Shown here: piece by piece, positions 18,155 through 26,021 of the stretch
Position numbering within the stretch: position 1 is the stretch's first letter
Layout: the number at the start of each line of letters is the position of its first letter
Source of the DNA: Nocardioides furvisabuli
Lineage (GTDB): Bacteria; Actinomycetota; Actinomycetes; Propionibacteriales; Nocardioidaceae
DNA length: 64,000 nucleotides
NCBI RefSeq assembly: GCF_021083185.1
Contig: NZ_JAIGQB010000001.1
Coordinates: 310,001-374,000 of the forward strand
Direction: 5' to 3'
Program-made: the position numbers and the translations under genes
Notes under the pieces: model-generated
Told to the model about the DNA's origin: nothing
The model's database searches: none
What the model saw: only the letters and a program-made list of their open reading frames with translations

Positions 18155-18955
18155 ATGAGCACAGCGATCATCGGTGCCGGCGTGATGGGGGAGACCCTGC
18201 TGTCCGGACTCGTCCGCGCAGGGCGACGCGTCGACCAGCTGATGGTCGGCGAGAAGCGCTCCGAGCGCGCCCGCGAGCTCGAGGACCGCTACGGCGTGGC
18301 CGTGGTGTCCAACCGCGAGGCCGCCGCGAAGGCCGACACCGTGGCGCTCGTGGTCAAGCCGCAGGACATGGCCGACGTCCTCGCCGAGATCGCGCCCGAC
18401 CTGCGCGCCGGGCAGCTGCTCGTGTCGCTGGCCGCCGGCATCACCACCGCCTTCATCGAGTCGCGCGTTCCGGCGGGCGTCGCCGTCGTGCGCGTCATGC
18501 CGAACACCCCCGCCCTCGTCGACGAGGGCATGGCCGCGATCGCGCCCGGCTCGCACTGCGACGAGTCCCACCTCGCCGAGGCCGAGTCGCTGATGGCCTC
18601 GACCGGGAAGGTGCTCCGCATCCCGGAGAAGCAGATGGACGCGGTCACCGCGATCTCCGGCTCCGGCCCGGCCTACATCTTCTTCGTCGTCGAGTCGATG
18701 ATCGAGGCAGGCGTCCATCTCGGCCTGCCGCGCGCGACGGCCACCGAGCTGGTGGTCCAGACGCTGGTCGGCTCGGCCACGATGCTGCGCGAGACCGGGT
18801 CGCACCCCGTCGTGCTCCGCGAGCAGGTCACCTCGCCCGGCGGCACGACCGCCTCCGCCCTGCGCGAGCTCGAGATCCACAAGGTCCGCGCGGCGTTCCT
18901 CGCCGCCATGGAGGCTGCGCGCAACCGTTCGCGCGAGCTGGCCGAGGGCTCCTGA
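18155..18955 (+). CDS. proC: Pyrroline-5-carboxylate reductase
   Basis: ProC reduces pyrroline-5-carboxylate to proline with NAD(P)H, the last step of proline synthesis. The 266-residue protein has the N-terminal dinucleotide motif IIGAGVMGETL, the family block VRVMPNTPALVDEGM, and the C-terminal signature QVTSPGGTTASALRELE. The proC, BldC-like, bS22, SDR, acyltransferase order that follows is conserved in mycobacteria, here with acuC inserted after proC. Confidence 0.97.
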   Translation: MSTAIIGAGVMGETLLSGLVRAGRRVDQLMVGEKRSERARELEDRYGVAVVSNREAAAKADTVALVVKPQDMADVLAEIAPDLRAGQLLVSLAAGITTAFIESRVPAGVAVVRVMPNTPALVDEGMAAIAPGSHCDESHLAEAESLMASTGKVLRIPEKQMDAVTAISGSGPAYIFFVVESMIEAGVHLGLPRATATELVVQTLVGSATMLRETGSHPVVLREQVTSPGGTTASALRELEIHKVRAAFLAAMEAARNRSRELAEGS

Positions 18956-19002
18956 GACGCTCCGAGGGCCGTCCGCTGGTCGGACCGACCCCGAGGTCGG
19001 AG

Positions 19003-19008
19003 TAACGT
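19003..19008 (+). promoter_or_regulatory. Leaderless -10 of acuC (TAACGT)
   Basis: TAACGT ends 7 nt before ATG 19016. Confidence 0.45.
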
Positions 19009-19015
19009 CCGCCAC

Positions 19016-20197
19016 ATGGAGTGCTCCGGGCCCACGTCGGTCGTGTTCGACCAGACCCTCTGCGAGTACAACTTCGGCCCGACGCACCCGATGTCGCCGG
19101 TGCGCGTCGATCTCACGATGCGTCTGGCCGAGGAGCTCGGCGTGCTCGAGTCGATCAAGCGCGTCGACGCCCCCGTCGCGACTGACGCCCAGATCGCCAC
19201 CGTCCACGACCAGGGCCTGATCGACGCCGTCACCCGCGCCGGCGCGACGCCGGGCTACGAGGACGCCGCGCGCGGCCTCGGCACCGAGGACGACCCCGTC
19301 TTCGCCGACATGCACCGGGCCAGCGCGCACGTCGTCGGCGCCACCCTCGAGGCCTTCCGCCAGGTCTGGAGCGGGGAGTCGCTGCACTCGGTCAACATCG
19401 CCGGCGGGCTCCACCACGCCATGCCGGAGAAGGCCAGCGGCTTCTGCATCTACAACGACGTGGCCGTCGGGATCAGGCAGCTCCTCGCCGACGGCGCCGA
19501 GCGCGTGGCCTACGTCGACGTCGACGTCCACCACGGCGACGGGGTGGAGAAGATCTTCTGGGACGACCCGCGCGTGCTGACGATCTCCCTGCACGAGACC
19601 GGCCAGATGCTCTTCCCCGGCACCGGCTTCCCGACCGACACCGGCGGTCCTGCCGCCGAGGGCTCGGCCGTCAACGTCGCGCTCCCGCCCGGGACGGCCG
19701 ACGCGGGCTGGCTGCGCGCCTTCCACGCCGTCGTGCCGCCGCTGCTGCGCGAGTTCCGCCCCGAGGTGCTGGTGACCCAGCACGGGTGCGACTCCCACAT
19801 GAACGACCCGCTCGCCCACATGATGCTCAGCGTCGACGGCCAGCGTGCGGCGTACCTCGCCCTCCACGAGCTCGCCCACGAGGTCTCCGACGGCCGGTGG
19901 GTGGTCACCGGCGGCGGGGGCTACAGCGTGGTCGACGTCGTGCCCCGCGCCTGGGCACACCTGCTGGCGATCGCCGCGGGTCGTCCGCTCGACCCCGCGA
20001 CCCCGACGCCGCCGGCGTGGAGGGCGTACGTCGAGGAGGTGCTGGGGGCCACCGCGCCGCACCGGATGACCGACGGCCGCACGCCCGCCTACCGCGACTG
20101 GTCCGCCGGCTACGACCCCGAGGCCTGGCTCGACCGCGCGATCCACGCCACGCGCATGGAGGCCTTCCCGCTCCACGGCCTCGACCCGCTGCCCTGA
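19016..20197 (+). CDS. acuC: AcuC-type class I deacetylase (histone deacetylase family)
   Basis: The 393-residue enzyme belongs to the zinc-dependent arginase/deacetylase fold. It has GLHHAMPEKASGFCIYNDVAVG, the catalytic zinc site YVDVDVHHGDGVEKIF, and TQHGCDSHMNDPLAH with the second metal aspartate, plus the GGGGYS loop. In Bacillus, AcuC removes acetyl groups from acetyl-CoA synthetase; the same role is plausible here but no acs gene is in the window. It lies downstream of proC with its own TAACGT element. Confidence 0.93.
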   Translation: MECSGPTSVVFDQTLCEYNFGPTHPMSPVRVDLTMRLAEELGVLESIKRVDAPVATDAQIATVHDQGLIDAVTRAGATPGYEDAARGLGTEDDPVFADMHRASAHVVGATLEAFRQVWSGESLHSVNIAGGLHHAMPEKASGFCIYNDVAVGIRQLLADGAERVAYVDVDVHHGDGVEKIFWDDPRVLTISLHETGQMLFPGTGFPTDTGGPAAEGSAVNVALPPGTADAGWLRAFHAVVPPLLREFRPEVLVTQHGCDSHMNDPLAHMMLSVDGQRAAYLALHELAHEVSDGRWVVTGGGGYSVVDVVPRAWAHLLAIAAGRPLDPATPTPPAWRAYVEEVLGATAPHRMTDGRTPAYRDWSAGYDPEAWLDRAIHATRMEAFPLHGLDPLP

Positions 20198-20223
20198 TCC
20201 GCAGGCGAGGGTCCGCGAGCCTC

Positions 20224-20246
20224 GTCGGGTAAAGAATCAACCCGAC
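20224..20246 (+). terminator. Hairpin after acuC
   Basis: An exact 7-bp stem GTCGGGT (20224-20230) and ACCCGAC (20240-20246) encloses an A-rich 9-nt loop, 27 nt after the acuC stop. Confidence 0.5.
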
Positions 20247-20385
20247 ACGCCGCCAGTCCCACATGTTTCTCTGGCATTCCTCTTCCCCACGCGTCACGCG
20301 AGCCCTATTGTCACCAAGAGCGGCACGCCTGTGACGCCGGCGCGGAAGCCGGCGCCGTCGCCGTACAGAAGGATCGGTGGACACC

Positions 20386-20592
20386 ATGGCTGAGAACACC
20401 CCTGGCGACATGTCCGAGGCGCAGTTCCTGACCATTGCCGAGGTCGCGTCGAAGATGCGGGTCTCGAAGATGACGGTCTACCGGCTCGTCCACGGCGGCG
20501 AGCTGCCCGCGGTGCGCGTCGGCCGGTCCTTCCGGGTGACCGAGGACGACGTGAACGAGTACCTGCGCAAGAGCTTCTACAACGCGGGCTGA
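20386..20592 (+). CDS. BldC-like excisionase-family DNA-binding protein
   Basis: This 68-residue protein is a single MerR/excisionase-type winged helix-turn-helix: FLTIAEVASKMRVSKMTVYR then HGGELPAVRVGRSFRVTEDD. It matches the small conserved actinobacterial protein encoded next to bS22, related to the developmental regulator BldC. I chose ATG 20386; a GTG nine bases upstream lies only 3 nt from the AGAAGGA ribosome site, too close for good initiation. Its targets are unknown. Confidence 0.88.
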   Translation: MAENTPGDMSEAQFLTIAEVASKMRVSKMTVYRLVHGGELPAVRVGRSFRVTEDDVNEYLRKSFYNAG

Positions 20593-20619
20593 CCCCTCGT
20601 CCGGACCGATTCCGCGCTG

Positions 20620-20643
20620 CCCACCCCCGCCAAGTAGGGTGGG
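20620..20643 (+). terminator. CCCACCC/GGGTGGG hairpin after the BldC-like gene
   Basis: A 7-bp stem with a 10-nt loop lies 28 nt past the stop codon. It is a candidate terminator, or a leader structure for bS22. Confidence 0.4.
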
Positions 20644-20650
20644 CGGGTCC

Positions 20651-20668
20651 GGCCGACGAGCGTCGGCC
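20651..20668 (+). promoter_or_regulatory. GGCCGACG hairpin in the bS22 leader
   Basis: The arms GGCCGACG and CGTCGGCC are exact complements around AG. The stem ends 2 nt before the AAGGAAGG ribosome site of the bS22 gene and could modulate its translation. That role is inference. Confidence 0.35.
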
Positions 20669-20688
20669 GAAAGGAAGGTCTGATCCAC

Positions 20689-20790
20689 GTGGGTTCTGTC
20701 ATCAAGAAGCGGCGCAAGCGCATGGCCAAGAAGAAGCACCGCAAGCTGCTCAAGAAGACGCGCGTCCAGCGCCGCAAGCTCGGCAAGTAA
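20689..20790 (+). CDS. 30S ribosomal protein bS22 (AURKAIP1/Cox24 type)
   Basis: This 33-residue peptide is almost entirely basic: [19 protein letters not shown], then [14 protein letters not shown]. It is the actinobacterial small ribosomal subunit protein first seen in mycobacterial ribosome structures and conserved in this genomic position. Translation starts at GTG 20689, 10 nt after AAGGAAGG. It is too short for most gene finders and easily missed. The SDR gene begins 13 nt after its stop. Confidence 0.93.
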   Translation: MGSVIKKRRKRMAKKKHRKLLKKTRVQRRKLGK

Positions 20791-20803
20791 CACCCCCTCG
20801 ACC

Positions 20804-21781
20804 ATGGGACGGGTCGTGCTGGTCACCGGGATCTCCCGGGACATCGGGCGACGATTCGCGCGCGCCGCGGCCGGCGACCCGTCCATCGAGCGGGTCATCG
20901 GGGTCGACGTCGTCCCTCCCCGGGGCGACATCGGGGACGTCTCCTTCGTTCGCGCCGACATCCGCAACCCCGTCATCGCCAAGGTCCTGGCCAAGGAGGA
21001 CGTCGACACCGTCGTCCACATGAGCGTGATCGCCACGCCCGGATCCGCGGGCGGGCGTGGGACGATGAAGGAGCTCAACGTCATCGGCTCCATGCAGCTG
21101 CTCGCTGCGTGCCAGAAGTCGACGACCGTCGAGCGCCTGGTGGTGAAGTCGACCACCACCGTCTACGGCTCGAGCCCGCGTGACCCCGCGATGTTCACCG
21201 AGGACATGGGGCCCAAGCGCCAGCCGTCCTCCGGCTATGCCAAGGACGTCTTCGAGGTCGAGGGCTACGTCCGCGGCTTCGCCCGGCGCCGGCCCGACGT
21301 CGACGTCACGATGATCCGCGCGGCCAACGTCATCGGGCCCCACGTGGCGAGCCCGTTGACCAACTACTTCCGCCTGCCGGTCATCCCGCGGGTGCTGGGC
21401 TTCGACCCGCGCCTGCAGTTCCTCCACGAGGACGACCTGATGGCGGTGCTGCGCCACGCCGCCACCTCCGGCATCCCCGGCACCTTCAACGTCGCCGGTG
21501 ACGGGCTGCTCACGCTGAGCCAGGCCGTACGCCGCCTCGGCACGCCGTCGGTCGCGCTCCCGCGGTTCGCGGTCGGTCGCCTCGGCGCCACGATGCGCCA
21601 GGCCCGCCTGTCGGACTTCTCGCCCGAGCAGCTGGGCTACCTGACCTACGGTCGGGGTGTGGACACCACCCGGATGCGCACCCACCTCGGCTTCGAGCCG
21701 GCGTACTCCACCGCCGAGGCCTTCGCCGACTTCTGTCGCGCCCTCGCGCCCGCCGAGCCGCAGGGGGCGAGCCGTGGCTGA
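20804..21781 (+). CDS. NAD-dependent epimerase/dehydratase (extended SDR)
   Basis: The 325-residue Rossmann protein has a cofactor site VLVTGISRDIGRRFARAA, which deviates from the usual GxxGxxG at the first glycine (G-I-S-R-D-I-G). Its active-site region is SGYAKDVFEVE, giving the YxxxK pair, with SSTTVYG-like VKSTTTVYGSS before it. Mycobacterial relatives beside proC are annotated as GalE-like, but the substrate is not certain. The 3' end overlaps the acyltransferase GTG by 8 nt, so the two probably act together. Confidence 0.9.
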   Translation: MGRVVLVTGISRDIGRRFARAAAGDPSIERVIGVDVVPPRGDIGDVSFVRADIRNPVIAKVLAKEDVDTVVHMSVIATPGSAGGRGTMKELNVIGSMQLLAACQKSTTVERLVVKSTTTVYGSSPRDPAMFTEDMGPKRQPSSGYAKDVFEVEGYVRGFARRRPDVDVTMIRAANVIGPHVASPLTNYFRLPVIPRVLGFDPRLQFLHEDDLMAVLRHAATSGIPGTFNVAGDGLLTLSQAVRRLGTPSVALPRFAVGRLGATMRQARLSDFSPEQLGYLTYGRGVDTTRMRTHLGFEPAYSTAEAFADFCRALAPAEPQGASRG

Positions 21782-22931
21782 GGAGGCCCGGGAGGACGCC
21801 GTCGTGATCCCGATCGGCACCGGCGGCAGGCCGGGCCGCGGCTCGGGCAGCGCCCGCCCGTCGTCGGCCGCGCGCAACCTCGCGCCCCCGGCCGCCAAGC
21901 CCGCGCCGAGGAAGCGCGCCGCGGCGAAGAAGGCCACCCCGAAGAAGCCCACTCCGAAGAAGCCCGCTCCGGAGCGGGCTGCCGACGCGCCCGACCCGAC
22001 GCCCGGCCCCGCGACCACCCGGCCCCGCCTCGACACCGGCATCCCCGTCGGCGACTGGCTCTCCGCGCTGCAGGGCGCGGCGCTGGAGGTCTTCGGCGAC
22101 GACTGGGAGCGGCGCCTCGCCGAGCTGCTGGCCTTCGCCCGGCGCCGGCTCGAGGGTGACTACGAGGTGGACGACTACGGCTTCGACCGCGAGCTCACCG
22201 AACGCTTCTTCATGACCGCGCTGCGCCCGATCGCGCAGAAGTGGTTCCGCCTCGAGGTGCGCGGCCTGGAGAACATCCCCGCTGAGGGCGGCGCCCTGGT
22301 GGTCTCCAACCACTCCGGCACGGTCCCGCTCGACGGCCTGATGACGATGCTGACCGTGCACGACCACGCGCACCGCTTCCTGCGCCCGCTCGGCGCCGAC
22401 CTCGTCTTCAAGCTCCCGGTGGTCAGCTCGCTGGCACGCAAGGGCGGCGCGACCCTGGCGTGCGTCGAGGACGCCGAGCGGATGCTGTCCGGCGGCGACC
22501 TCGTGGGGGTGTGGCCCGAGGGCTTCAAGGGCATCGGCAAGCCGTTCAGCGAGCGCTACAAGCTCCAGCGCTTCGGCCGCGGCGGCTTCGTGTCGGCCGC
22601 GCTGCGCACCGGCGTGCCGATCATCCCGCTCTCCGTGGTCGGGGCCGAGGAGATCTACCCCCTCGTGGGCAACGTGCCCTCGCTGGCGCGGCTGCTGGGG
22701 GTTCCCTACATCCCCGTCACGCCGTTCTTCCCGTGGCTCGGTCCGCTCGGCATGGTGCCGCTGCCGTCGAAGTGGGTCCTGGAGTTCGGCGAGCCGATCC
22801 GCACCGACTCCTACGACGCCGCGGAGGCCGAGGACCCGATGCTGGTCTTCAACGTCACCGACCAGGTGCGCGAGACCATCCAGCACACGCTCTTCGACCT
22901 GCTGCGCGAGCGCGACGGCGTCTTCAGCTGA
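21774..22931 (+). CDS. PlsC-like 1-acylglycerol-phosphate acyltransferase
   Basis: The 385-residue protein has a low-complexity Pro/Lys/Ala N-terminal tail to about residue 75 (PKKPTPKKPAPE), then an acyltransferase domain. Motif I reads NHSGTVPLD, with six residues rather than the classic four between His and Asp; motif III is VWPEGFKG. Such proteins acylate lysophosphatidate or a related lipid at the membrane. The GTG start at 21774 overlaps the SDR gene. Position and motif variant match the mycobacterial protein encoded beside this SDR. Confidence 0.9.
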   Translation: MAEEAREDAVVIPIGTGGRPGRGSGSARPSSAARNLAPPAAKPAPRKRAAAKKATPKKPTPKKPAPERAADAPDPTPGPATTRPRLDTGIPVGDWLSALQGAALEVFGDDWERRLAELLAFARRRLEGDYEVDDYGFDRELTERFFMTALRPIAQKWFRLEVRGLENIPAEGGALVVSNHSGTVPLDGLMTMLTVHDHAHRFLRPLGADLVFKLPVVSSLARKGGATLACVEDAERMLSGGDLVGVWPEGFKGIGKPFSERYKLQRFGRGGFVSAALRTGVPIIPLSVVGAEEIYPLVGNVPSLARLLGVPYIPVTPFFPWLGPLGMVPLPSKWVLEFGEPIRTDSYDAAEAEDPMLVFNVTDQVRETIQHTLFDLLRERDGVFS

Positions 22932-22940
22932 CGGTCCACG

Positions 22941-24161
22941 TCAGGGGAGCAGGCCGCCGGTCGCGTCGCCGAGCGTGTTGCCGGTGAGCGGGTCGAGGGT
23001 GCCGGTGATCTCACCGATCAGCCCTCCTGTCGCGTCGTCGACCTCGCTGGTCAGGCCGCCGATCGCGCCGCCGGTGATCCCGTCGACCTCGTCGACCAGG
23101 TTGCCGGAGGTGCCGGTGACCTGGTCGGGGAGGTCCTTGATCGGCTTGCCAGCGTCGGTCGTGGTCGGGTTGGTCTTCGTCGGGTCGGGCAGCGACGTCG
23201 TGGCCGGCGTCGGCAGGGCCGTCGAGGTGGGCACGGCCGTCGGCGGCGCCTTCAGCACCTCGGGCACCACGATCCCGGTGAGGTCCTGGCCCGAGACGGG
23301 CGCCGCCTCCAGCGTCAGCTCGTCGACGTCGAGCCCGGTGAGCAGGTCGACGGGGGCACTGGTGAGCAGGAAGTCGGGGGTGGCGGTGATGCCGCCCGAA
23401 CAGACCGGGCAGGCGCTGCTGACCTCGAGGTCGAGGTCGGTCAACGTGCGCCCGGCGGCCAGCAGCTCGTCGCGCGCGCTCTCGGGGAGCTGCCCCTCGA
23501 GGGCGTCGAGCCGCGCGAGGCTGGTGGCGGTGAAGTCGAGGGCGCGCTGGGCGTCCTGCTCGACCCCGCGGTCGTAGGACGTCAGCAGGCTGCGTACGCC
23601 GGTGCTGGACTGCTCGGTGAAGGCGTCGAGCGTGTCGGGAATGAGCTGTTGGCTCCCACCGTCGCCCGCAACGAGCTGCTCGAGCTCGGTGAGCCGCGTG
23701 TCGGCGTGCGCGAGGAGCGCGCGCCCGCGCTGCGACTCGTCGTCGGCCAGCCGGACCTGGGCGGCCTCGATGCCGCGCTTGACGCCGTAGAGCGACTCGC
23801 CGGGCAGCGACGTCTGCGCGGCGACGGCCATGGTGGCCGTCGCGCCGACCAGTGCGGCACCTCCGAGCAACGCGCCGAGGCGGCGGTCGCGGCGACGGGT
23901 GGTGGTGGGCATCGCGAGGCGCTGCGGAGCGGGCGGCTGGCGCACGAGCGCGGTGTCCGCCTCGGCCATCAGGCGCACGCGCAGCGTCCCGACGAACTCG
24001 GGGCGCGCGGTGACGTCGGGCAGCGACCTGAGGTCGGAGACGACCTCGAGGAGGTCGGCGTACCTCTGGGTGTCGCGTTCGGACAGGGAGGAGTCGGCCC
24101 CCCGGCTGAGGAGGGCCTCGAACTCGTCGGCACGCCGTCGTGCCGAGAATGCGGCTGTCAT
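22941..24161 (-). CDS. DUF5667 membrane protein, candidate anti-sigma factor
   Basis: The 406-residue protein has a cytoplasmic N-terminal region of about 90 residues, a single membrane segment at about 95-113 (LGALLGGAALVGATATMAVA), then an extracellular DUF5667 domain beginning LPGESLYGVKRGIEAAQ with helical heptads, and a Pro/Thr-rich, then Gly/Asp-rich tail. It follows the sigma-factor gene 80 nt downstream on the same strand. In Streptomyces the equivalent neighbour of bldN encodes the membrane anti-sigma RsbN, so this is probably the partner of the sigma factor. A CPVC pair (ACPVCSGG) lies in the external domain. Confidence 0.85.
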   Translation of the reverse strand: MTAAFSARRRADEFEALLSRGADSSLSERDTQRYADLLEVVSDLRSLPDVTARPEFVGTLRVRLMAEADTALVRQPPAPQRLAMPTTTRRRDRRLGALLGGAALVGATATMAVAAQTSLPGESLYGVKRGIEAAQVRLADDESQRGRALLAHADTRLTELEQLVAGDGGSQQLIPDTLDAFTEQSSTGVRSLLTSYDRGVEQDAQRALDFTATSLARLDALEGQLPESARDELLAAGRTLTDLDLEVSSACPVCSGGITATPDFLLTSAPVDLLTGLDVDELTLEAAPVSGQDLTGIVVPEVLKAPPTAVPTSTALPTPATTSLPDPTKTNPTTTDAGKPIKDLPDQVTGTSGNLVDEVDGITGGAIGGLTSEVDDATGGLIGEITGTLDPLTGNTLGDATGGLLP

Positions 24162-24240
24162 TGCTCTCGTCCTGTCTGGCTGCTCGTGGGTCCTCCCACA
24201 CGGACGAACGAGCGGGAGGAGGCGCGGGTTACGGGTCGGG

Positions 24241-25017
24241 TCACGAATCCCTCAACCCCTCCGGCATGAGCTTGGCCAGGTTCCGTACGCCGCGCAGCTG
24301 GAGCTGCTTGACGGCGCCGTCCGAGCGGGCGAGCGCGAGCGCCGTCTCCGCGATCGACATGCCCTGCAGGAACCGCATGATCAGGCACTCGCGCTGCTCG
24401 GTCGGCAGCTCGGTGAGCGCCTGGAGCAGCACCTCGTTGGTGAGCCCGGCGATCACCGCGTCCTCGGGGCCCTCGGTGCTGTCGTCGTGCGGCGTCATGT
24501 CCTCGGTGGTCATCTCGAGGCGGGTGCGCCCGGACTTGAAGTGGTCGGTGGTGAGGTTGCGCGCGATGGTCATCAGCCACGCGCCGAAGTCCTTGCCCTG
24601 CCACCGGAAGTTGTTCATGCTCCGCAGCGCGCGGAAGAAGGTCTCCGAGGTGAGGTCCTCGGCCAGCGTCTGCGACCGGGTGCGGTAGTAGAGGAAGCGG
24701 TAGACCGAGGCCTGGTAGTGGTCGTAGAGGAGGCCGAACGCCTCCTTGTCGCCGGCGCGGGCCAGCTCGACGAGGGCGATCAGCCGCTCACGCTCGGCGC
24801 CGTCGACCTCCGACGACATCGCGCGGTCCTCGTCGCCGACGGGGCTGCCCGGCGCGCCGCCGCGGCTCGGGTACGGGGCGGGTGCGGGGCCTGAGGTGGC
24901 GGCCTCGGCCAGCAGGACGTGGGGGGCCGGCTGGAGGGTCAGGGCAGCGAGGACGGCGCGCCGGAGCGCGTCCATGCCCTCGTCGAAGGCATGCCCAAGG
25001 TCGTGTGATGACCGCAT
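24241..25017 (-). CDS. ECF sigma factor, BldN-like with N-terminal extension
   Basis: The 258-residue protein has region 2 (DKEAFGLLYDHYQASVYRFL to DFGAWLMTIARNLTTDHF) and region 4 (LTELPTEQRECLIMRFLQG, then AETALALARSDGAVKQLQLRG). An N-terminal extension of about 65 residues, rich in Ala, Pro and Gly, precedes region 2; BldN of Streptomyces is likewise made with an extension. ATG 25017 follows GGGAGGGA by 6 nt. A promoter (TTCACA, 17 bp, TATCGT) and an exact palindrome lie upstream, and the DUF5667 gene follows. Confidence 0.92.
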   Translation of the reverse strand: MRSSHDLGHAFDEGMDALRRAVLAALTLQPAPHVLLAEAATSGPAPAPYPSRGGAPGSPVGDEDRAMSSEVDGAERERLIALVELARAGDKEAFGLLYDHYQASVYRFLYYRTRSQTLAEDLTSETFFRALRSMNNFRWQGKDFGAWLMTIARNLTTDHFKSGRTRLEMTTEDMTPHDDSTEGPEDAVIAGLTNEVLLQALTELPTEQRECLIMRFLQGMSIAETALALARSDGAVKQLQLRGVRNLAKLMPEGLRDS

Positions 25018-25048
25018 GCGGTGTCCCTCCCGGTGTGCAGCACCTCAC

Positions 25049-25099
25049 ACGATAAGTGGCCGGAGGGGAGTTGTGAACCCGTCGGTAACTATCAGTTAC
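25049..25099 (-). promoter_or_regulatory. Sigma-gene promoter with upstream palindrome
   Basis: On the minus strand TTCACA (25072-25077) and TATCGT (25049-25054) are separated by 17 bp. Just upstream lies a perfect interrupted palindrome, GTAACT-ATC-AGTTAC (25085-25099), unusually A+T-rich for this genome. It is a good candidate operator for a dimeric regulator. Confidence 0.5.
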
Positions 25100-25102
25100 A
25101 CC

Positions 25103-25990
25103 TCAGGTGGAGTGCGTACGTCCCCGCACGCTCACCCCAGCGGCGACCGCGCCCGACACGGCGCCGGCGACCGCGGCCGCCACCAGGCCTGCGCGGGCGG
25201 CCTTGCGGCCGGTGCGGTAGTCGTGGATGCGCCAGCCGTGGGCGCGGGCATGGGCCCGCAGCCGGGCGTCGGGATTGATCGCACACGGGTCGCCGACCAT
25301 GGAGAGCATCGGCAGGTCGTTGCTGGAGTCGGAGTAGGCCGAGCAGCGGGCGAGGTCGAGGCCTTCGCGGGCCGCGAGCGCCCTGATCGCCTCAGCCTTG
25401 GCGGGGCCGTGGAGGAGGTCGCCGACGAGCTGGCCGGTGTAGACGCCGTCGACGTGCTCGGCGACGGTGCCCATCGCGCCGGTCAGGCCGAGCCGGCGGG
25501 CGATGATGCTCGCGATCTCGATGGGCGCGGCCGTCACGAGCCACACGCGCTGGCCCTCGTCGAGGTGGAGCTGGGCCAGGGCGCGCGTGCCGGGCCAGAT
25601 CCGGTGCGCCATCGCCTCGTCGAAGATCTCCTCGCCGAGCTCCTCGAGCTCGGTGGTGGTGTGCCCGGCGATGAAGGACAGCGCGGAGTTGCGGGCGTCG
25701 GTGACGTGCTCGGGGTCCTCGACGCCGACGATGCGGAAGTAGGTCTGCTTCCAGGCCGCCGAGGCGATCTCGCGGGTGGTGAAGAACTGCCGGCGGTGCA
25801 GCCCGCGCGCGAAGTGGAAGATGCTGGCGCCCTGCATGACCGTGTTGTCGACGTCGAAGAAGGCCGCCGCGGTCGGGTCGCTGGGGGTGCTGAGGGCGTT
25901 CTCGACCTCCGCCGAGGCCGCCGCCGCCTCGCCTGCGAGGGCCGAGCGCTGCTGCAGGTTGAGGCGTCGCGGTCGCTCGGACGGGGTCAC
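25103..25990 (-). CDS. HAD-superfamily subfamily IB phosphatase (SerB-like)
   Basis: The 295-residue protein carries the HAD nucleophile motif FFDVDNTVMQG near residue 45, motif II VTAAP, and motif III/IV YSDSSNDLPMLSMVGDP. A hydrophobic segment near the C-terminus (AGLVAAAVAGAVSGAVAAGV) suggests membrane attachment. The mycobacterial gene in the same neighbourhood is named serB1, but phosphoserine specificity is not proven. The GTG start lies 6 nt behind TAGGCT (25997-26002, minus strand). Confidence 0.9.
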   Translation of the reverse strand: MTPSERPRRLNLQQRSALAGEAAAASAEVENALSTPSDPTAAAFFDVDNTVMQGASIFHFARGLHRRQFFTTREIASAAWKQTYFRIVGVEDPEHVTDARNSALSFIAGHTTTELEELGEEIFDEAMAHRIWPGTRALAQLHLDEGQRVWLVTAAPIEIASIIARRLGLTGAMGTVAEHVDGVYTGQLVGDLLHGPAKAEAIRALAAREGLDLARCSAYSDSSNDLPMLSMVGDPCAINPDARLRAHARAHGWRIHDYRTGRKAARAGLVAAAVAGAVSGAVAAGVSVRGRTHST

Positions 25991-26021
25991 CCGGCAAGCC
26001 TAGTCGTGCAAGGATCTGGGC
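25991..26021. promoter_or_regulatory. Very compact divergent leaderless promoters (HAD phosphatase / acyl-CoA synthetase)
   Basis: Start codons are 31 bp apart. TAGGCT (25997-26002) serves the minus strand with a 6-nt gap. On the plus strand only AAGGAT (26010-26015), a weaker match, precedes ATG 26022 by 6 nt. Confidence 0.4.

Noticed and set aside
18113..20176. Long minus-strand open frame opposite proC and acuC
   Set aside because: Both plus-strand frames encode well-conserved enzymes with all motifs; the antisense product shows no domain or signal.
25071..25088. Third Rex operator before the sigma-factor gene
   Set aside because: Only the left half TTGTGAA matches; the right half agrees poorly (10 of 14 overall), below the two accepted sites.
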